A stretch of DNA of 64,000 nucleotides from Oxalobacteraceae sp. CFBP 13730 (GTDB lineage Bacteria > Pseudomonadota > Gammaproteobacteria > Burkholderiales > Burkholderiaceae_D), in NCBI GenBank assembly GCA_014841835.1, contig JACYUQ010000004.1:930001-994000 (forward strand), read 5' to 3'. Positions 42,740-51,667 of the stretch are shown piece by piece. Within the stretch, counting starts at the first letter, position 1. Each line of letters begins with the position of its first letter. The translations under genes and the position numbers were made by a program. Below the pieces are notes generated by a model. The model did no database searches. It saw only the letters and a program-made list of their open reading frames with translations, and had not been told where the DNA came from.

Positions 42740-42860
42740 GGCATTGGCTTCGGAGTTTAAGGGCGCAGCATACCACTGAGCGCCATACGGCTTGCATGCA
42801 AGAGCGATGCGATTGCACCTTCTGCACGCGTCGTCGCCTGTTGCCGGTGACGCTCAGCCC

Positions 42861-43349
42861 TTACTCTTTGCGCTCCTTGAATTCACCCTCGATCACCATG
42901 TCGTCGTTGCGTTCTTGCGGGCGCCGGCCAGGCATGAACTTGAAGAACGACGAGGACACCCGGTCGAACAGGGTCTTGCGCAACCACGGGAAGGCAACAA
43001 GAAAGGTCGTCACAAACCCGGTGAACAGGGCCGGCACGTACTCGCCTTGCCACACGAAGTGCAGCAGGCACAGTGCGACCAGGGTCACCATGAGCGGGCG
43101 ACGGACAGGCTTGGGCAGCAGGCCAACGAGGCGCAGCTTGCCCTGGCTAACCGAAGGAAATCTGGCGAACAGAATACCAATCAGCAAGCCGGCCGCAAAC
43201 CGGCCCGTGCCGAGATACTCGGCCACGACCCCGATCACGAGGTAGCCGGTATAGGTGATCGTGCCAGCCAACACTGCCAGCAGCGCCACCACCAGGGCAA
43301 GCACCAGTTTTGGCTTGCCGATTGCCAGTTTGACGAGAAAGCCGAGGAT
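42861..43349 (-). CDS. Membrane protein with apparent ATC start
   Basis: About 160 residues with a long hydrophobic N-terminus (LVLALVVALLAVLAGTIT, then two further helices around residues 40-60 and 80-105) and a charged tail ending EGEFKERKE. No family recognised. A strong AGGAG (43357-43361) lies exactly seven bases before ATC 43349 in frame, and no ATG, GTG or TTG occurs upstream in this frame. The first conventional start is GTG 43304, which lacks a ribosome site and would remove about 15 residues. The true start is uncertain. Confidence 0.6.
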   Translation of the reverse strand: MLGFLVKLAIGKPKLVLALVVALLAVLAGTITYTGYLVIGVVAEYLGTGRFAAGLLIGILFARFPSVSQGKLRLVGLLPKPVRRPLMVTLVALCLLHFVWQGEYVPALFTGFVTTFLVAFPWLRKTLFDRVSSSFFKFMPGRRPQERNDDMVIEGEFKERKE

Positions 43350-43445
43350 TTGAGTACTCCTGCAAATAAATAGGGAAAGATTGTCGCAAATTCTAACAGC
43401 CCGCTGATGAGGTCATCCTTAAGCCGCGCGCGCCAGCGGCCAGGT

Positions 43446-44696
43446 TTACCCGCCAGCGATCGCGCGCAGGGAAATCCCCGTGATGTAGGCGCCATAGGTG
43501 CCCAGGGCATAGCCCAGCACGGCGAGCAACACGCCAACCGGCGCGAGCGCCGGGTGGAAGGCGCTGGCAACCACCGGCGCCGATGCGGCTGCGCCGATAT
43601 TGGCTTGCGAGCCGACCGCCATCATGAACAGTGGCGCACGGATCAGCTTGGCCATCAGGATCATCAAGCCGCCGTGGAAGGCGATCCAGATCAGGCCCAG
43701 CAGGAACAGCCAGGGGCGATCGACCAGGGCGCTCAGGTCCATCTGCATGCCGATCGTGGCGACCAGCACGTACAGCATCACAGACCCGATACGCGACGCG
43801 CCGGCGCCTTCGAACGTGCGGGCCCTGGTAAAGCTGAGCAGCAATCCAATGGTCGTGGCGATCACGACGATCCAGAAAAAGCCCGACGTCAGGCTGTAGT
43901 CCTGCAGGCGCCATTCGGCCGGCAGGGACGTGATCCATCCGACCAGCAGCTCCGACAGGAAATGGGACAGGCCGGTCGCGCCCAGACCAATGGCAAGGAT
44001 CACCATGATGTCGGCCAGGGTCGGGATGCGTGCGTGCTGCGCCTGGTATTGCTCGATGCTGTCGCGCAAGCGGTTCAGCGCCGTGAGGTCCGCGCCCGTC
44101 CAGCGATCGAATACCTGGGCCCGGCTGGCAAGGAACAGCAGCACGGCCGTCCACAAATTACCCACCAACACATCGACGGCGACGAACTGGCCGAACATCG
44201 TGGCATCGACGTTGAACACCTCGCGCATGGCGGCCTGGTTGGCGCCGCCGCCAATCCAGGAGCCGGCCACCGTGGTCATGCCGCGCCAGGTGTCGCCGGC
44301 CACCGTCTCGGGGTGGATCACCCGCATGGCCTCGAACGACACGAGCGCGCCGAGCATGACGCCGACGGTGCCGGTCAGGAACATGATGATTGCCTTGGGG
44401 CCGAGCCGCACGATCGCCTTGAAGTCAATTGCCACGCACAGCAGCACGAGAGAACTGGGCAGCAGGTAATCGCGCGCCATCGGGTAGAGGCTTGAGGCTG
44501 CGCCGTCAATGACACCAAGCGTGTTCAGCAGCGAAGGCAGCAGGTAACACAGCAGCAGGGCGGGTACGTAGCTGTAGAACTTTTTCCAGAAACCGTCCGG
44601 GCGCGCTGCGGTCCAGAGTACGGTACCGAGTATGGCGGCAAGCATGCCGAAGACGACAGCATCGTTGGTGATCATGGCAGCAGAAACAGGCGGCAT
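43446..44696 (-). CDS. DUF819 family membrane protein
   Basis: 416 residues with about ten membrane helices. It matches DUF819 (YjcL-like): AGSWIGGGANQAAM and SQANIGAAASAPVVA are the two conserved glycine/asparagine-rich re-entrant-like motifs, about 155 and 370 residues in. The layout suggests a secondary transporter of the glutamate:sodium symporter type, but no substrate is established. It ends 96 bases upstream of the downstream small membrane protein on the same strand. Confidence 0.82.
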   Translation of the reverse strand: MPPVSAAMITNDAVVFGMLAAILGTVLWTAARPDGFWKKFYSYVPALLLCYLLPSLLNTLGVIDGAASSLYPMARDYLLPSSLVLLCVAIDFKAIVRLGPKAIIMFLTGTVGVMLGALVSFEAMRVIHPETVAGDTWRGMTTVAGSWIGGGANQAAMREVFNVDATMFGQFVAVDVLVGNLWTAVLLFLASRAQVFDRWTGADLTALNRLRDSIEQYQAQHARIPTLADIMVILAIGLGATGLSHFLSELLVGWITSLPAEWRLQDYSLTSGFFWIVVIATTIGLLLSFTRARTFEGAGASRIGSVMLYVLVATIGMQMDLSALVDRPWLFLLGLIWIAFHGGLMILMAKLIRAPLFMMAVGSQANIGAAASAPVVASAFHPALAPVGVLLAVLGYALGTYGAYITGISLRAIAGG

Positions 44697-44985
44697 GCGC
44701 GCTCCAGGTGAGTGGCGTCAGGGACCGATGACGAGCATGCAGCGTGCATCGTATTGGTCGAAGAGCAACGAGTATCGCCGGGCGCAGGGGTGTCGTCAAC
44801 GTCAAGGACGCTGGTAGCCGGCAGCGTCAGTACAGGCGCAAAGCCTGCCGAATCCAGCCTGACTGGAGAGCCGCCCTGGCCTGGACGATAGGCCGGGGCG
44901 CTGTGATAAAGGTGCTTGTGGTACTGGTTGAATGTGCCGTTTTCGCGTGAAAAGGCGGCGGGTGTTGCCAAGAGCAGGAGCGCAT

Positions 44986-45942
44986 CTACTGGGGAATCAA
45001 AACCTTTCCGATGACATGAATGACGCCGTTGCTCGCGCGGATATCCGTTGCCAGGATAGTTGCCGGCGCTGCCGTGGTGTCGGTGATCGTCAGATTGCGG
45101 TTGATCGTGATGGTCTGGGCCGGCACCGTCGATCCGTCGAGAGCTGTTGTCGCCAGCGTCGCCACTGGCGTGCCGAACGGTATGGCGCCAGACAGGACCT
45201 GTGCCGGCAACACGTGATAGGTGAGGACCGATGTGAGCTGTGACGTTGTCAGGCCCGTGGGCGCCGAGGCGAATGCGGCATTGTTGGGTGCAAAGACGGT
45301 AAATGGGCCACTTGCGCTGAGCGCAGGCGCCAGGCCGGTTGCCACGACTGCGGCGACGAGCGAGCTGAAAGAGGCTGGATTGGCCTGGGCCATCTGCACG
45401 ATATTGAGCACGCCGGGCGGTATCAGGACCTTGTCGATCCCGTGGATGATGCCGTTGTCGGCGTACACATTGGCCGTTGTCACGCTGGCTCTGGCCAGCA
45501 CGGCGTCGGTGAACGCGACACCGGAAGAGGTGTTCAGTGCGAGTCGGGCAGCTGCGCCGTCGAAGACGTAGGCTGTCGCCAGGGTCGCGCCGGCAGTGCC
45601 CAGTGCCGCCGAGGACCTGGCGCCAGGGATCACGTGGTAGCGCAGTATCTTGCCCAGGTCGGCCGCCGGCAGTGCCGCCACCAAGGCGCCGGCATTGGCA
45701 AAGCCGAGTTGTGTCGCCAGTGCGCCGAAGGCCGCATCGGTGGGTGCCAGAACCGTCAGGTCGGCATTTGCCGCGGTCAGGGTACTGGCAATACCTGCCT
45801 TGTCGACCGCTGCCAGCAATGCTGTGAATCCATTCTTTTGAGCGACCTCGGCGACATTGCCGAGATCGTCGTCACTGCTTCCACAGGACGACAGAAGAAC
45901 CGCCAAACTTAACGCACCAAGCCATTTCAAGACAGATCTCAT
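44986..45942 (-). CDS. Fasciclin-domain lipoprotein
   Basis: 318 residues. The lipoprotein signal is MRSVLKWLGALSLAVLLSSC with lipidated Cys20. Two FAS1 (fasciclin) domains follow at residues 35-170 and 180-318, each with an H1 box (LTVLAPTDAAF; FTVFAPNNAAF) and an H2-like IIHGIDKVLIP / VIHVIGKVLIP. FAS1 proteins mediate adhesion at the cell surface. Start 45942 has GGAGGTG seven bases upstream. An inverted repeat (about 45956-45986) in the upstream region may be part of its leader. Confidence 0.92.
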   Translation of the reverse strand: MRSVLKWLGALSLAVLLSSCGSSDDDLGNVAEVAQKNGFTALLAAVDKAGIASTLTAANADLTVLAPTDAAFGALATQLGFANAGALVAALPAADLGKILRYHVIPGARSSAALGTAGATLATAYVFDGAAARLALNTSSGVAFTDAVLARASVTTANVYADNGIIHGIDKVLIPPGVLNIVQMAQANPASFSSLVAAVVATGLAPALSASGPFTVFAPNNAAFASAPTGLTTSQLTSVLTYHVLPAQVLSGAIPFGTPVATLATTALDGSTVPAQTITINRNLTITDTTAAPATILATDIRASNGVIHVIGKVLIPQ

Positions 45943-46135
45943 GGTTGCACCTCCGGATGAACGTCCTTTTGGACTGATGTTCATCCGTAGGAGTTCCGCT
46001 TCAGCGTGCAACCGATGGTCGGGATCAAGCGGATACGGTGTAACTTGACGTCGCTACATCAGCTTTTCCATGGAGTTACCGGCCCGAGGATATTGCACCC
46101 TCGTCTGGCAACTCCACGCCCGGGCGGTACCGGGA

Positions 46136-46651
46136 TTACGTCGATTCCTGGCGCGAGGGCAGCTTCCAGTCCGGGCGGATGAAGTGGCAGGTGTATCCGT
46201 TTGGAATGCGTTCCAGATAATCCTGATGTTCTGGTTCGGCTTCCCAGAAAGGCCCTGCTGCAGCGATTTCGGTGACAGCCTTGCCGGGCCAGAGGCCGGA
46301 TGCGTCGACGTCGGCAATGGTCTGCTCGGCCATCTGCTTTTGTGCATCGTCGAGATAATAGATGGCGGAGCGATAGCTCATGCCCCGGTCATTGCCCTGG
46401 CGGTTCGGGGTCGTCGGATCGTGGATCTGGAAGAAAAATTCGAGAATCCGGCGATAGCTGATCTGGCTTGGATCGAACACCAGTTCGAGCGCTTCCGCGT
46501 GCGTGCCATGGTTGCGGTAGGTCGCGTTGGGCACGTCGCCGCCGGTGTAGCCCACGCGCGTGGACAGCACGCCCGGCATGCGGCGCAGCAGATCTTCCAT
46601 GCCCCAGAAGCAGCCTCCAGCCAGGATCGCGGTTTCAGTTTGCTGTGTCAT
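46136..46651 (-). CDS. msrA: Peptide-methionine (S)-S-oxide reductase
   Basis: 171-residue MsrA repairing methionine-S-sulfoxide. The catalytic GCFWG is at residues 13-17. YTGG, THAEALE, FFQIHDPTTPNRQGND and YRSAIYY are all present. The C-terminus lacks the second resolving Cys of longer types, so it is a shorter single- or dual-Cys MsrA. Cytosolic and stand-alone. Confidence 0.95.
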   Translation of the reverse strand: MTQQTETAILAGGCFWGMEDLLRRMPGVLSTRVGYTGGDVPNATYRNHGTHAEALELVFDPSQISYRRILEFFFQIHDPTTPNRQGNDRGMSYRSAIYYLDDAQKQMAEQTIADVDASGLWPGKAVTEIAAAGPFWEAEPEHQDYLERIPNGYTCHFIRPDWKLPSRQEST

Positions 46652-46840
46652 TGAGTTCCTTTGCTTGAATAAGTCGTGAGTCGATAGCGTCTATCTTCCC
46701 ACGTTGACGCGTTCGTCGTCGCACCTGCCCTGTTTTTGCCACATGACAGCCTCGCAACCCACCGGCATCGTTGCATTCAACCAGGCCGGGCAACGATGCG
46801 GGCGACGCTGCGTGGCGATCAACGTGCCAGGCCATGAACA

Positions 46841-47710
46841 TCAGCGGGCGGGCAGTTGCAGACTCAGGGATTGTTCAAGATGGGGACCAACGCCCGCATA
46901 AGCAAGTCCGGCAGCAGCAGTGGCGTGCGTGCCGGCCAGTGCGCTCAGAATCAGCTGCGCGGCTTCCGCCGGCGCATCCCAATGCGGGAAATGGCCACAG
47001 CGATCGAACCAGTGCAGTTGCGCATCCGGAAACAGGGCCAGTGCCCGCTTCGCCTGCCATGGGAAACAAACCCGGTCACGTCGTCCCCAGCCAATGACGA
47101 GCGGCTGCGTGATGCTGTTGCGGGGCGCGCCTTGCTGCTCCTCGCCATACGCGAGCTGCGCCAGCAGTTCGTCAAACACCGGCGAGGCCACATAGCTGCA
47201 TAATTCATCGGTCACGATGTCCGGCGCCAGCTTGGTTGGACGGGAAGAAAATTGCGCCAGCAACAGCGCGCGGCCAATGGGGCTGGCGCAGACTTCTGGC
47301 AACACCGGGCGCAGCAGCCGCAGCAGCCGGATCGACAGGTAGATCGAGCTGAAGAATGCGTGCCGCTCCCAGCCCTGCCAGAACCCGCCCGGATTGAGCG
47401 CCACCACGCCGCCAACGACGCCTCCGCGCCGCGCCAGTTCCAGCACCAGCCGCGCGCCCATCGAGCTGCCGACGGCGTCGATGCCGGTCAAGCCCTGGGC
47501 ATGGAGGAAGGCCGCCGTTTCATCCGCCAGCGTGCGGATCGAGGTTTCGCCATTGAGTCTCGGTGTCTGGCCAAAGCCGGGCAGGTCCACCGCGATGACT
47601 TCGCGCCGGGTCGCGAGATCGGCCAGGATGGGATTCCAGCTCTGCCAATGGGCGCCCAAGCCATGAATCAGAAGCAATGGTTTGCCGGTGCCGCAGCGAA
47701 TGTGATGCAT
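46841..47710 (-). CDS. Alpha/beta hydrolase
   Basis: 289-residue alpha/beta hydrolase. LLIHGLGAHWQSW carries the oxyanion-hole HG near residue 17. The nucleophile elbow is AVGSSMGARL (Ser near residue 98), and the catalytic His is in DRCGHFPHWD. It resembles esterases or lipases of the MhpC type. Start 47710 (MHHIRC) has GAGGAT upstream. Substrate unknown. Confidence 0.82.
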   Translation of the reverse strand: MHHIRCGTGKPLLLIHGLGAHWQSWNPILADLATRREVIAVDLPGFGQTPRLNGETSIRTLADETAAFLHAQGLTGIDAVGSSMGARLVLELARRGGVVGGVVALNPGGFWQGWERHAFFSSIYLSIRLLRLLRPVLPEVCASPIGRALLLAQFSSRPTKLAPDIVTDELCSYVASPVFDELLAQLAYGEEQQGAPRNSITQPLVIGWGRRDRVCFPWQAKRALALFPDAQLHWFDRCGHFPHWDAPAEAAQLILSALAGTHATAAAGLAYAGVGPHLEQSLSLQLPAR

Positions 47711-47962
47711 GATCGATCCTCTCACTGCACGGATGTGCGTATGCGGTAAGCGTACCGCAGCGGGGATAACGACTGCGTCCGTTAGGATGATTGCGGGGTG
47801 GGGAGGGCGGGCACGCTACAACTGGCTCTTGCCGACCATGTTCCGTTCAGCCTTCAGGTTTCGATCGCTAGTCCTGTTCGGTGAACGCAAGCCGAGGTTG
47901 TCGGCCTGGTCAAATGGAGGCGCATGCCTGCGGGTTAGTAGCAGGCGCCAGCGCGGCGCCGT

Positions 47963-48631
47963 TCAGTCGAGCTTCAGCCAGATCTCGTTGCGCCGCATGA
48001 ACCATGGCGTCATCGGGCTGTTGTAGCGCGACAGTACCGGTTCGCCGGTCCAGCGGATATTGGCCGCACGCAGCGCCGCCTGGAGTTCCGCCAGGTGCTT
48101 GTCATAATTGGCTTGCGACCAGAAGCCGGAATACCGGATCACCGCCACCTGTGTGGGCGGCACTTCGCGCAGCCTGATGGTCGGATCGAGCGGCAGCGGC
48201 GCATTGTCCATATTGATCTCCTTGGGCAGGACGAACTGCACCAGGACGCCATCGGGACCCGTGCTCTGGGTCACGGGCGCCGTCATGTCCAGCTTGGCCG
48301 GGACCGGCGCCTGGGTCACCGGGGCGGTCATGGCAAGCTTGCGTTCGCCCTTGTTCTTGCCAAAGATGTAGCCGGCCAAGATAGGAAAGGCGCGGTTCCC
48401 CGCATCGTCGGCGGGCGGCGGCATCACCACCTCGGCGACGGTGTAGGCCGCGTACTGGCGAATCTCGAATGTGGGGTAGGACCGCACAATGGTGTAGGCG
48501 GGTTCTTCGACCGCGTGGCTGGCTGCGGGCAGCAACGCCAGCCCCAGTGCCAGAACGCAGGCAAGGCCGATCAGCTGGCGGGTGCGCCTTGGCCGGGCAA
48601 TGCGGCGGGATGGTCGGGTGGGGGCAGTCAT
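47963..48631 (-). CDS. SOUL heme-binding family protein
   Basis: About 222 residues. An Arg-rich N-terminus with a hydrophobic stretch (QLIGLACVLALGLALLPAASHA) forms a signal peptide, with a twin-Arg flavour (RRIARPRR). The mature domain is SOUL-type: YTIVRSYPTFEIRQYAAYTVAEV, then KLAMTAPVTQ twice, and VIRYSGFW. Related proteins bind heme or tetrapyrroles. Start 48631 follows AGGA at some distance; 48658 is an alternative. It is periplasmic. Confidence 0.85.
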   Translation of the reverse strand: MTAPTRPSRRIARPRRTRQLIGLACVLALGLALLPAASHAVEEPAYTIVRSYPTFEIRQYAAYTVAEVVMPPPADDAGNRAFPILAGYIFGKNKGERKLAMTAPVTQAPVPAKLDMTAPVTQSTGPDGVLVQFVLPKEINMDNAPLPLDPTIRLREVPPTQVAVIRYSGFWSQANYDKHLAELQAALRAANIRWTGEPVLSRYNSPMTPWFMRRNEIWLKLD

Positions 48632-48844
48632 GGCGCGCTTTCCTGGGACCGTGGGCATAGCAAAAGCATACACTTTTACCGGCGCGGCGCCGGGCCTGCA
48701 GGACACAATGAGGCGTAGCGTTTCAGTCGCGCGTAGCCGATGACCTGAATAACGCCGATCGCAAGCAGGCTTGCGAGTCGATTGCCCAGACTGCCGGTCG
48801 CGCGCATCGCCAGACGGCTTTGACGGTGAGCGCGACCAGGCGAG

Positions 48845-49645
48845 TCATGGTGCGGGCGAGAAGGAAGCGTGGGATGGAAACTTTTTGTGCATCCACTCGC
48901 GGTTTAGCTGCAAAGCGGTGACGACGTCTTGCGGCAAGCTCTCGAGAATGGCCGGATCGTCGCTCGGTGTGTCGGCCAGCAGGCTGGCCAGGTGGATGAT
49001 GGCCCCGAGTTTGCTGAACGGGTGGGCGGCCATTGGATCGGATGCGCTTTCTAATGCGGTCACGATGACGACCGGGAAATTCCAGCGACGACAAAGTTCG
49101 GCGGTAATGTGCCCCTCCGAAAAGCCCAGGAGTCGCGTCTCGCGTTCCCACCGTCCGCCCGGCAGGTGGGGTTGCTCCTCGATCTCGGCAAACGTTGCCG
49201 GCGCCGCCTGGTAGATCAGCAGTTCGCCAAGCCGCATCATCATGCCTGCGAGCCAGGCATCCTGGCCATCGTCGCCCCGGCAGACGGCCAGCCACTTGGC
49301 ATAGCCGGCGCAGGCCATGCTGCTTTTCCAGAACTCGTCACTATCGAGGCCCGGCAGGTCCGGGAAGGTTTCAGCGAAGCAGGCAGCCAGGGCCAGGGTG
49401 CGCACGTGCCCAAGGCCCGCCATCGCGATGGCATCGTCGAGTGAGGTTACACCACGCGCAGCGCCGAAGCGGGCGCTATTGGCAAGGCGCATCAGTTTGG
49501 CGGTGAGGGCGGGGTCGCGCGCGATGATCGCGCTGATTTGAGTGGCCGACGCATCCTCATCATCGAGCGTTTTGATCAATGCGTGGGCGACTTCTGAAAT
49601 GACGGGCAATTTTACTGCTTGAAAAAAAGACGATAACTCGCTCAT
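48845..49645 (-). CDS. HDOD-domain protein
   Basis: 266-residue single-domain HDOD protein, an HD-related fold lacking clear catalytic metal residues. Typical features are ISEVAHALIKTLDDEDAS, ISAIIARDPALTAKLMRLANSA and the later GMMMRLGELLI. Such proteins act in signalling, often beside cyclic di-GMP or stress circuits. Start 49645 has TTGGAG upstream. It stands at the left edge of the lower-GC stretch. Confidence 0.88.
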   Translation of the reverse strand: MSELSSFFQAVKLPVISEVAHALIKTLDDEDASATQISAIIARDPALTAKLMRLANSARFGAARGVTSLDDAIAMAGLGHVRTLALAACFAETFPDLPGLDSDEFWKSSMACAGYAKWLAVCRGDDGQDAWLAGMMMRLGELLIYQAAPATFAEIEEQPHLPGGRWERETRLLGFSEGHITAELCRRWNFPVVIVTALESASDPMAAHPFSKLGAIIHLASLLADTPSDDPAILESLPQDVVTALQLNREWMHKKFPSHASFSPAP

Positions 49646-50169
49646 GACAATTCTCCAACGGAACATCGCCGCTGCGACAGGTTGACTGTCGCGCGATGGG
49701 CTGACATTGAAATTTCACGATAGCATAGTTGTTTCTCTTGGGAACTAGTCAGGGAAATTATTTCCTGAGCCGGACACAAGGATCGCGGATGCCAGAAAGC
49801 CCGCTTGGTCTAGTCTATGCGGTAAGGACCTTTGCGGCCAGCGTCGCCTCGATAACGCGGACAATACCTGGGTTTTTTGCAGATCCGGTGCAGTGGGATG
49901 GGGCGAGGAAACCGCCCCGTGTCGTTAGCGAAACAGGGACTGAACGCCGCTGTAAATTCTTCTAAGCACGCCGCCAGAACGTGGTTTGCAGCGCCAATGT
50001 CGATAGCGCTGCCCGCCACACCAAAGCCTTCTTTCACGATCTTCGTGGCAAGCATGGAGCCCCGCCATCGGCGGGGCAGGTAGTTCCATCCATGTGCTAC
50101 CGAATGTTCACAGGGAAATTAGCCATGGCTCACTGGTACATACGCTTTGTCGCCCCTTGCATTCGCGAT
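49646..50169. other. 524-base region without a recognised gene
   Basis: The region holds an interrupted near-palindrome TCAGGGAAATTATTTCCTGA (49749-49768), a perfect hairpin GCCCCGCC-ATC-GGCGGGGC (50059-50077) and an 81-codon minus-strand frame (49810-50055, starting MLATKIVKEGFGVAG). The N-terminal half of that frame looks protein-like but the C-terminal half is basic and Tyr/Pro/Arg-rich; it may be a decayed fragment. I assign no function. Confidence 0.4.
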
Positions 50170-51510
50170 TCAATGATCACGTGCCTCTTCATCGATTTTT
50201 GAGCTGGAAGCAGTGTCGCGCATGAACCAGCAAACGACCAACGTGCAGGCAATCACGCTGGTGACGTACCAGTAGAAGCCGCTTTCCAGGTTGATCGACT
50301 TGAACCACAGCCCCACATATTCCGCCGTCCCGCCGAATATGGAGACAGCGACTGCATACGGTACGCCAACACCAGTGGCACGAATGGATGCGGGGAACAG
50401 CTCGGCCTTCACCAGGGCGTTGATCGACGTATACCCCGAGACGATGAGCCAGGCACATGCGAGCAGGGCAAATGCTTCCCATGGGCCGGAGGCATTACGG
50501 ATAGCGGTCAACAAGGGCACTGTGAAGATCGTTCCGAGCAGGGCAAAGGTTACCAGAAGCGGACGGCGGCCAATCCGGTCCGAGAGCGCGCCGTACAGCG
50601 GCTGCAGGCACATGGCGAAGAGCAGCGAGCCGGCGGAGACGGCAGTGGTTTGTCCATCGGTGAGCCCAACCGAAAGTCGCAAGAACTTCTGCATGTACAC
50701 GGTGTACACGTAGAAGGCCAGAGTACCGCCCATCGTGAGTCCGACCACCAGCAGCACCTCTTTCGGGTGCTGTGCTAACTGCTTCAGACCGCCCATTTGC
50801 TTGCCTTTCTTGCGCGCGGCCTCGAACGACTGGGTTTCGGGCATGTCGTGGCGCATTAACAGCGCGACGAGAGCAAGCAGGGCCCCGATCACGAACGGAA
50901 TACGCCAGCCCCATGCACGGAGCTGTTGATCGTCGAGAAAGTAGTTTTGCAGGACCAGCAGCAGGACCAATGCCAGAAGCTGGCCACCGATCAAGGTGAC
51001 ATACTGGAAGCTTGCGTAAAACCCCCGTCGTTTTGAATCTGCCATTTCGGAGAGATACGTCGCGCTTGCACCATATTCACCCCCCAGGCTGAGGCCTTGC
51101 AACAGACGCGCCAAGAGCAAAATGCATGGCGACAGAATGCCCGCCGTGGCGTAAGTCGGCGCACAGGCGATCAGCAGGGAACCCGCGCACATCAGCAGCA
51201 CGGACGCCATGAGCGCAACCTTGCGGCCATGCCGATCACCGAGATGACCGAAAAGGACACCACCAATAGGACGCACGAAGAAACCTAACGCAAAAATGCC
51301 GGCTGTGGACATCATCTGGGCAGTGGGATCTTGCGAAGGAAAGAATGAGTTTGCGAAATACAATGAAAAAGCGGCATAGCAGTAAAAGTCGAACCATTCG
51401 ACCAGATTGCCTGACGAACCAACGAAGATAGCGCGCAGCCTCGCGCCGGAAATTTTCTCGACGGAGTGAGGGGGGGAGGTGCCACCCGGCTTGCTTGTGA
51501 CTGTGTCCAT
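50170..51510 (-). CDS. MHS-family metabolite:H+ symporter (KgtP/ProP-like)
   Basis: 446-residue transporter with twelve membrane helices. MHS-family signatures are EWFDFYCYAAFSLYFA, RPIGGVLFGHLGDRHGRK (residues 80-97), QGLSLGGEYGAS and GALSDRIGRRPLL. Members carry alpha-ketoglutarate, citrate, proline/betaine or shikimate. It is divergent from a DctS/DctR-type two-component system, so a carboxylic acid is the likely substrate. Start 51510 has AAAGGAG six bases upstream. Nucleotide composition is less GC-rich than the flanks. Confidence 0.88.
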   Translation of the reverse strand: MDTVTSKPGGTSPPHSVEKISGARLRAIFVGSSGNLVEWFDFYCYAAFSLYFANSFFPSQDPTAQMMSTAGIFALGFFVRPIGGVLFGHLGDRHGRKVALMASVLLMCAGSLLIACAPTYATAGILSPCILLLARLLQGLSLGGEYGASATYLSEMADSKRRGFYASFQYVTLIGGQLLALVLLLVLQNYFLDDQQLRAWGWRIPFVIGALLALVALLMRHDMPETQSFEAARKKGKQMGGLKQLAQHPKEVLLVVGLTMGGTLAFYVYTVYMQKFLRLSVGLTDGQTTAVSAGSLLFAMCLQPLYGALSDRIGRRPLLVTFALLGTIFTVPLLTAIRNASGPWEAFALLACAWLIVSGYTSINALVKAELFPASIRATGVGVPYAVAVSIFGGTAEYVGLWFKSINLESGFYWYVTSVIACTLVVCWFMRDTASSSKIDEEARDH

Positions 51511-51592
51511 GGATTGTCTCCTTTATTATGAAGAGTCACAGTGTGGTCATCCACCTGGCGTCGGGCATCCGCAATTTCATCGTGTGCTTCTG

Positions 51593-51633
51593 CGTAGAAC
51601 TACGGATGGATTTTTATGCGGTTCGTGCAACCG
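51593..51633. promoter_or_regulatory. Palindromes between transporter and two-component genes
   Basis: Two inverted repeats, CGTAG-AA-CTACG (51593-51604) and CGGTT-CGTGC-AACCG (51619-51633), lie midway between the divergent genes. They are candidate sites for the DctR-type regulator. Confidence 0.5.
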
Positions 51634-51667
51634 TTAATGTCCGCTGTTCAGAGAGTTATAGTCTGCG

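Noticed and set aside
48723..49295. 190-codon minus-strand frame overlapping the HDOD gene
   Set aside because: Different frame from the HDOD gene, Arg-rich, and no motif.
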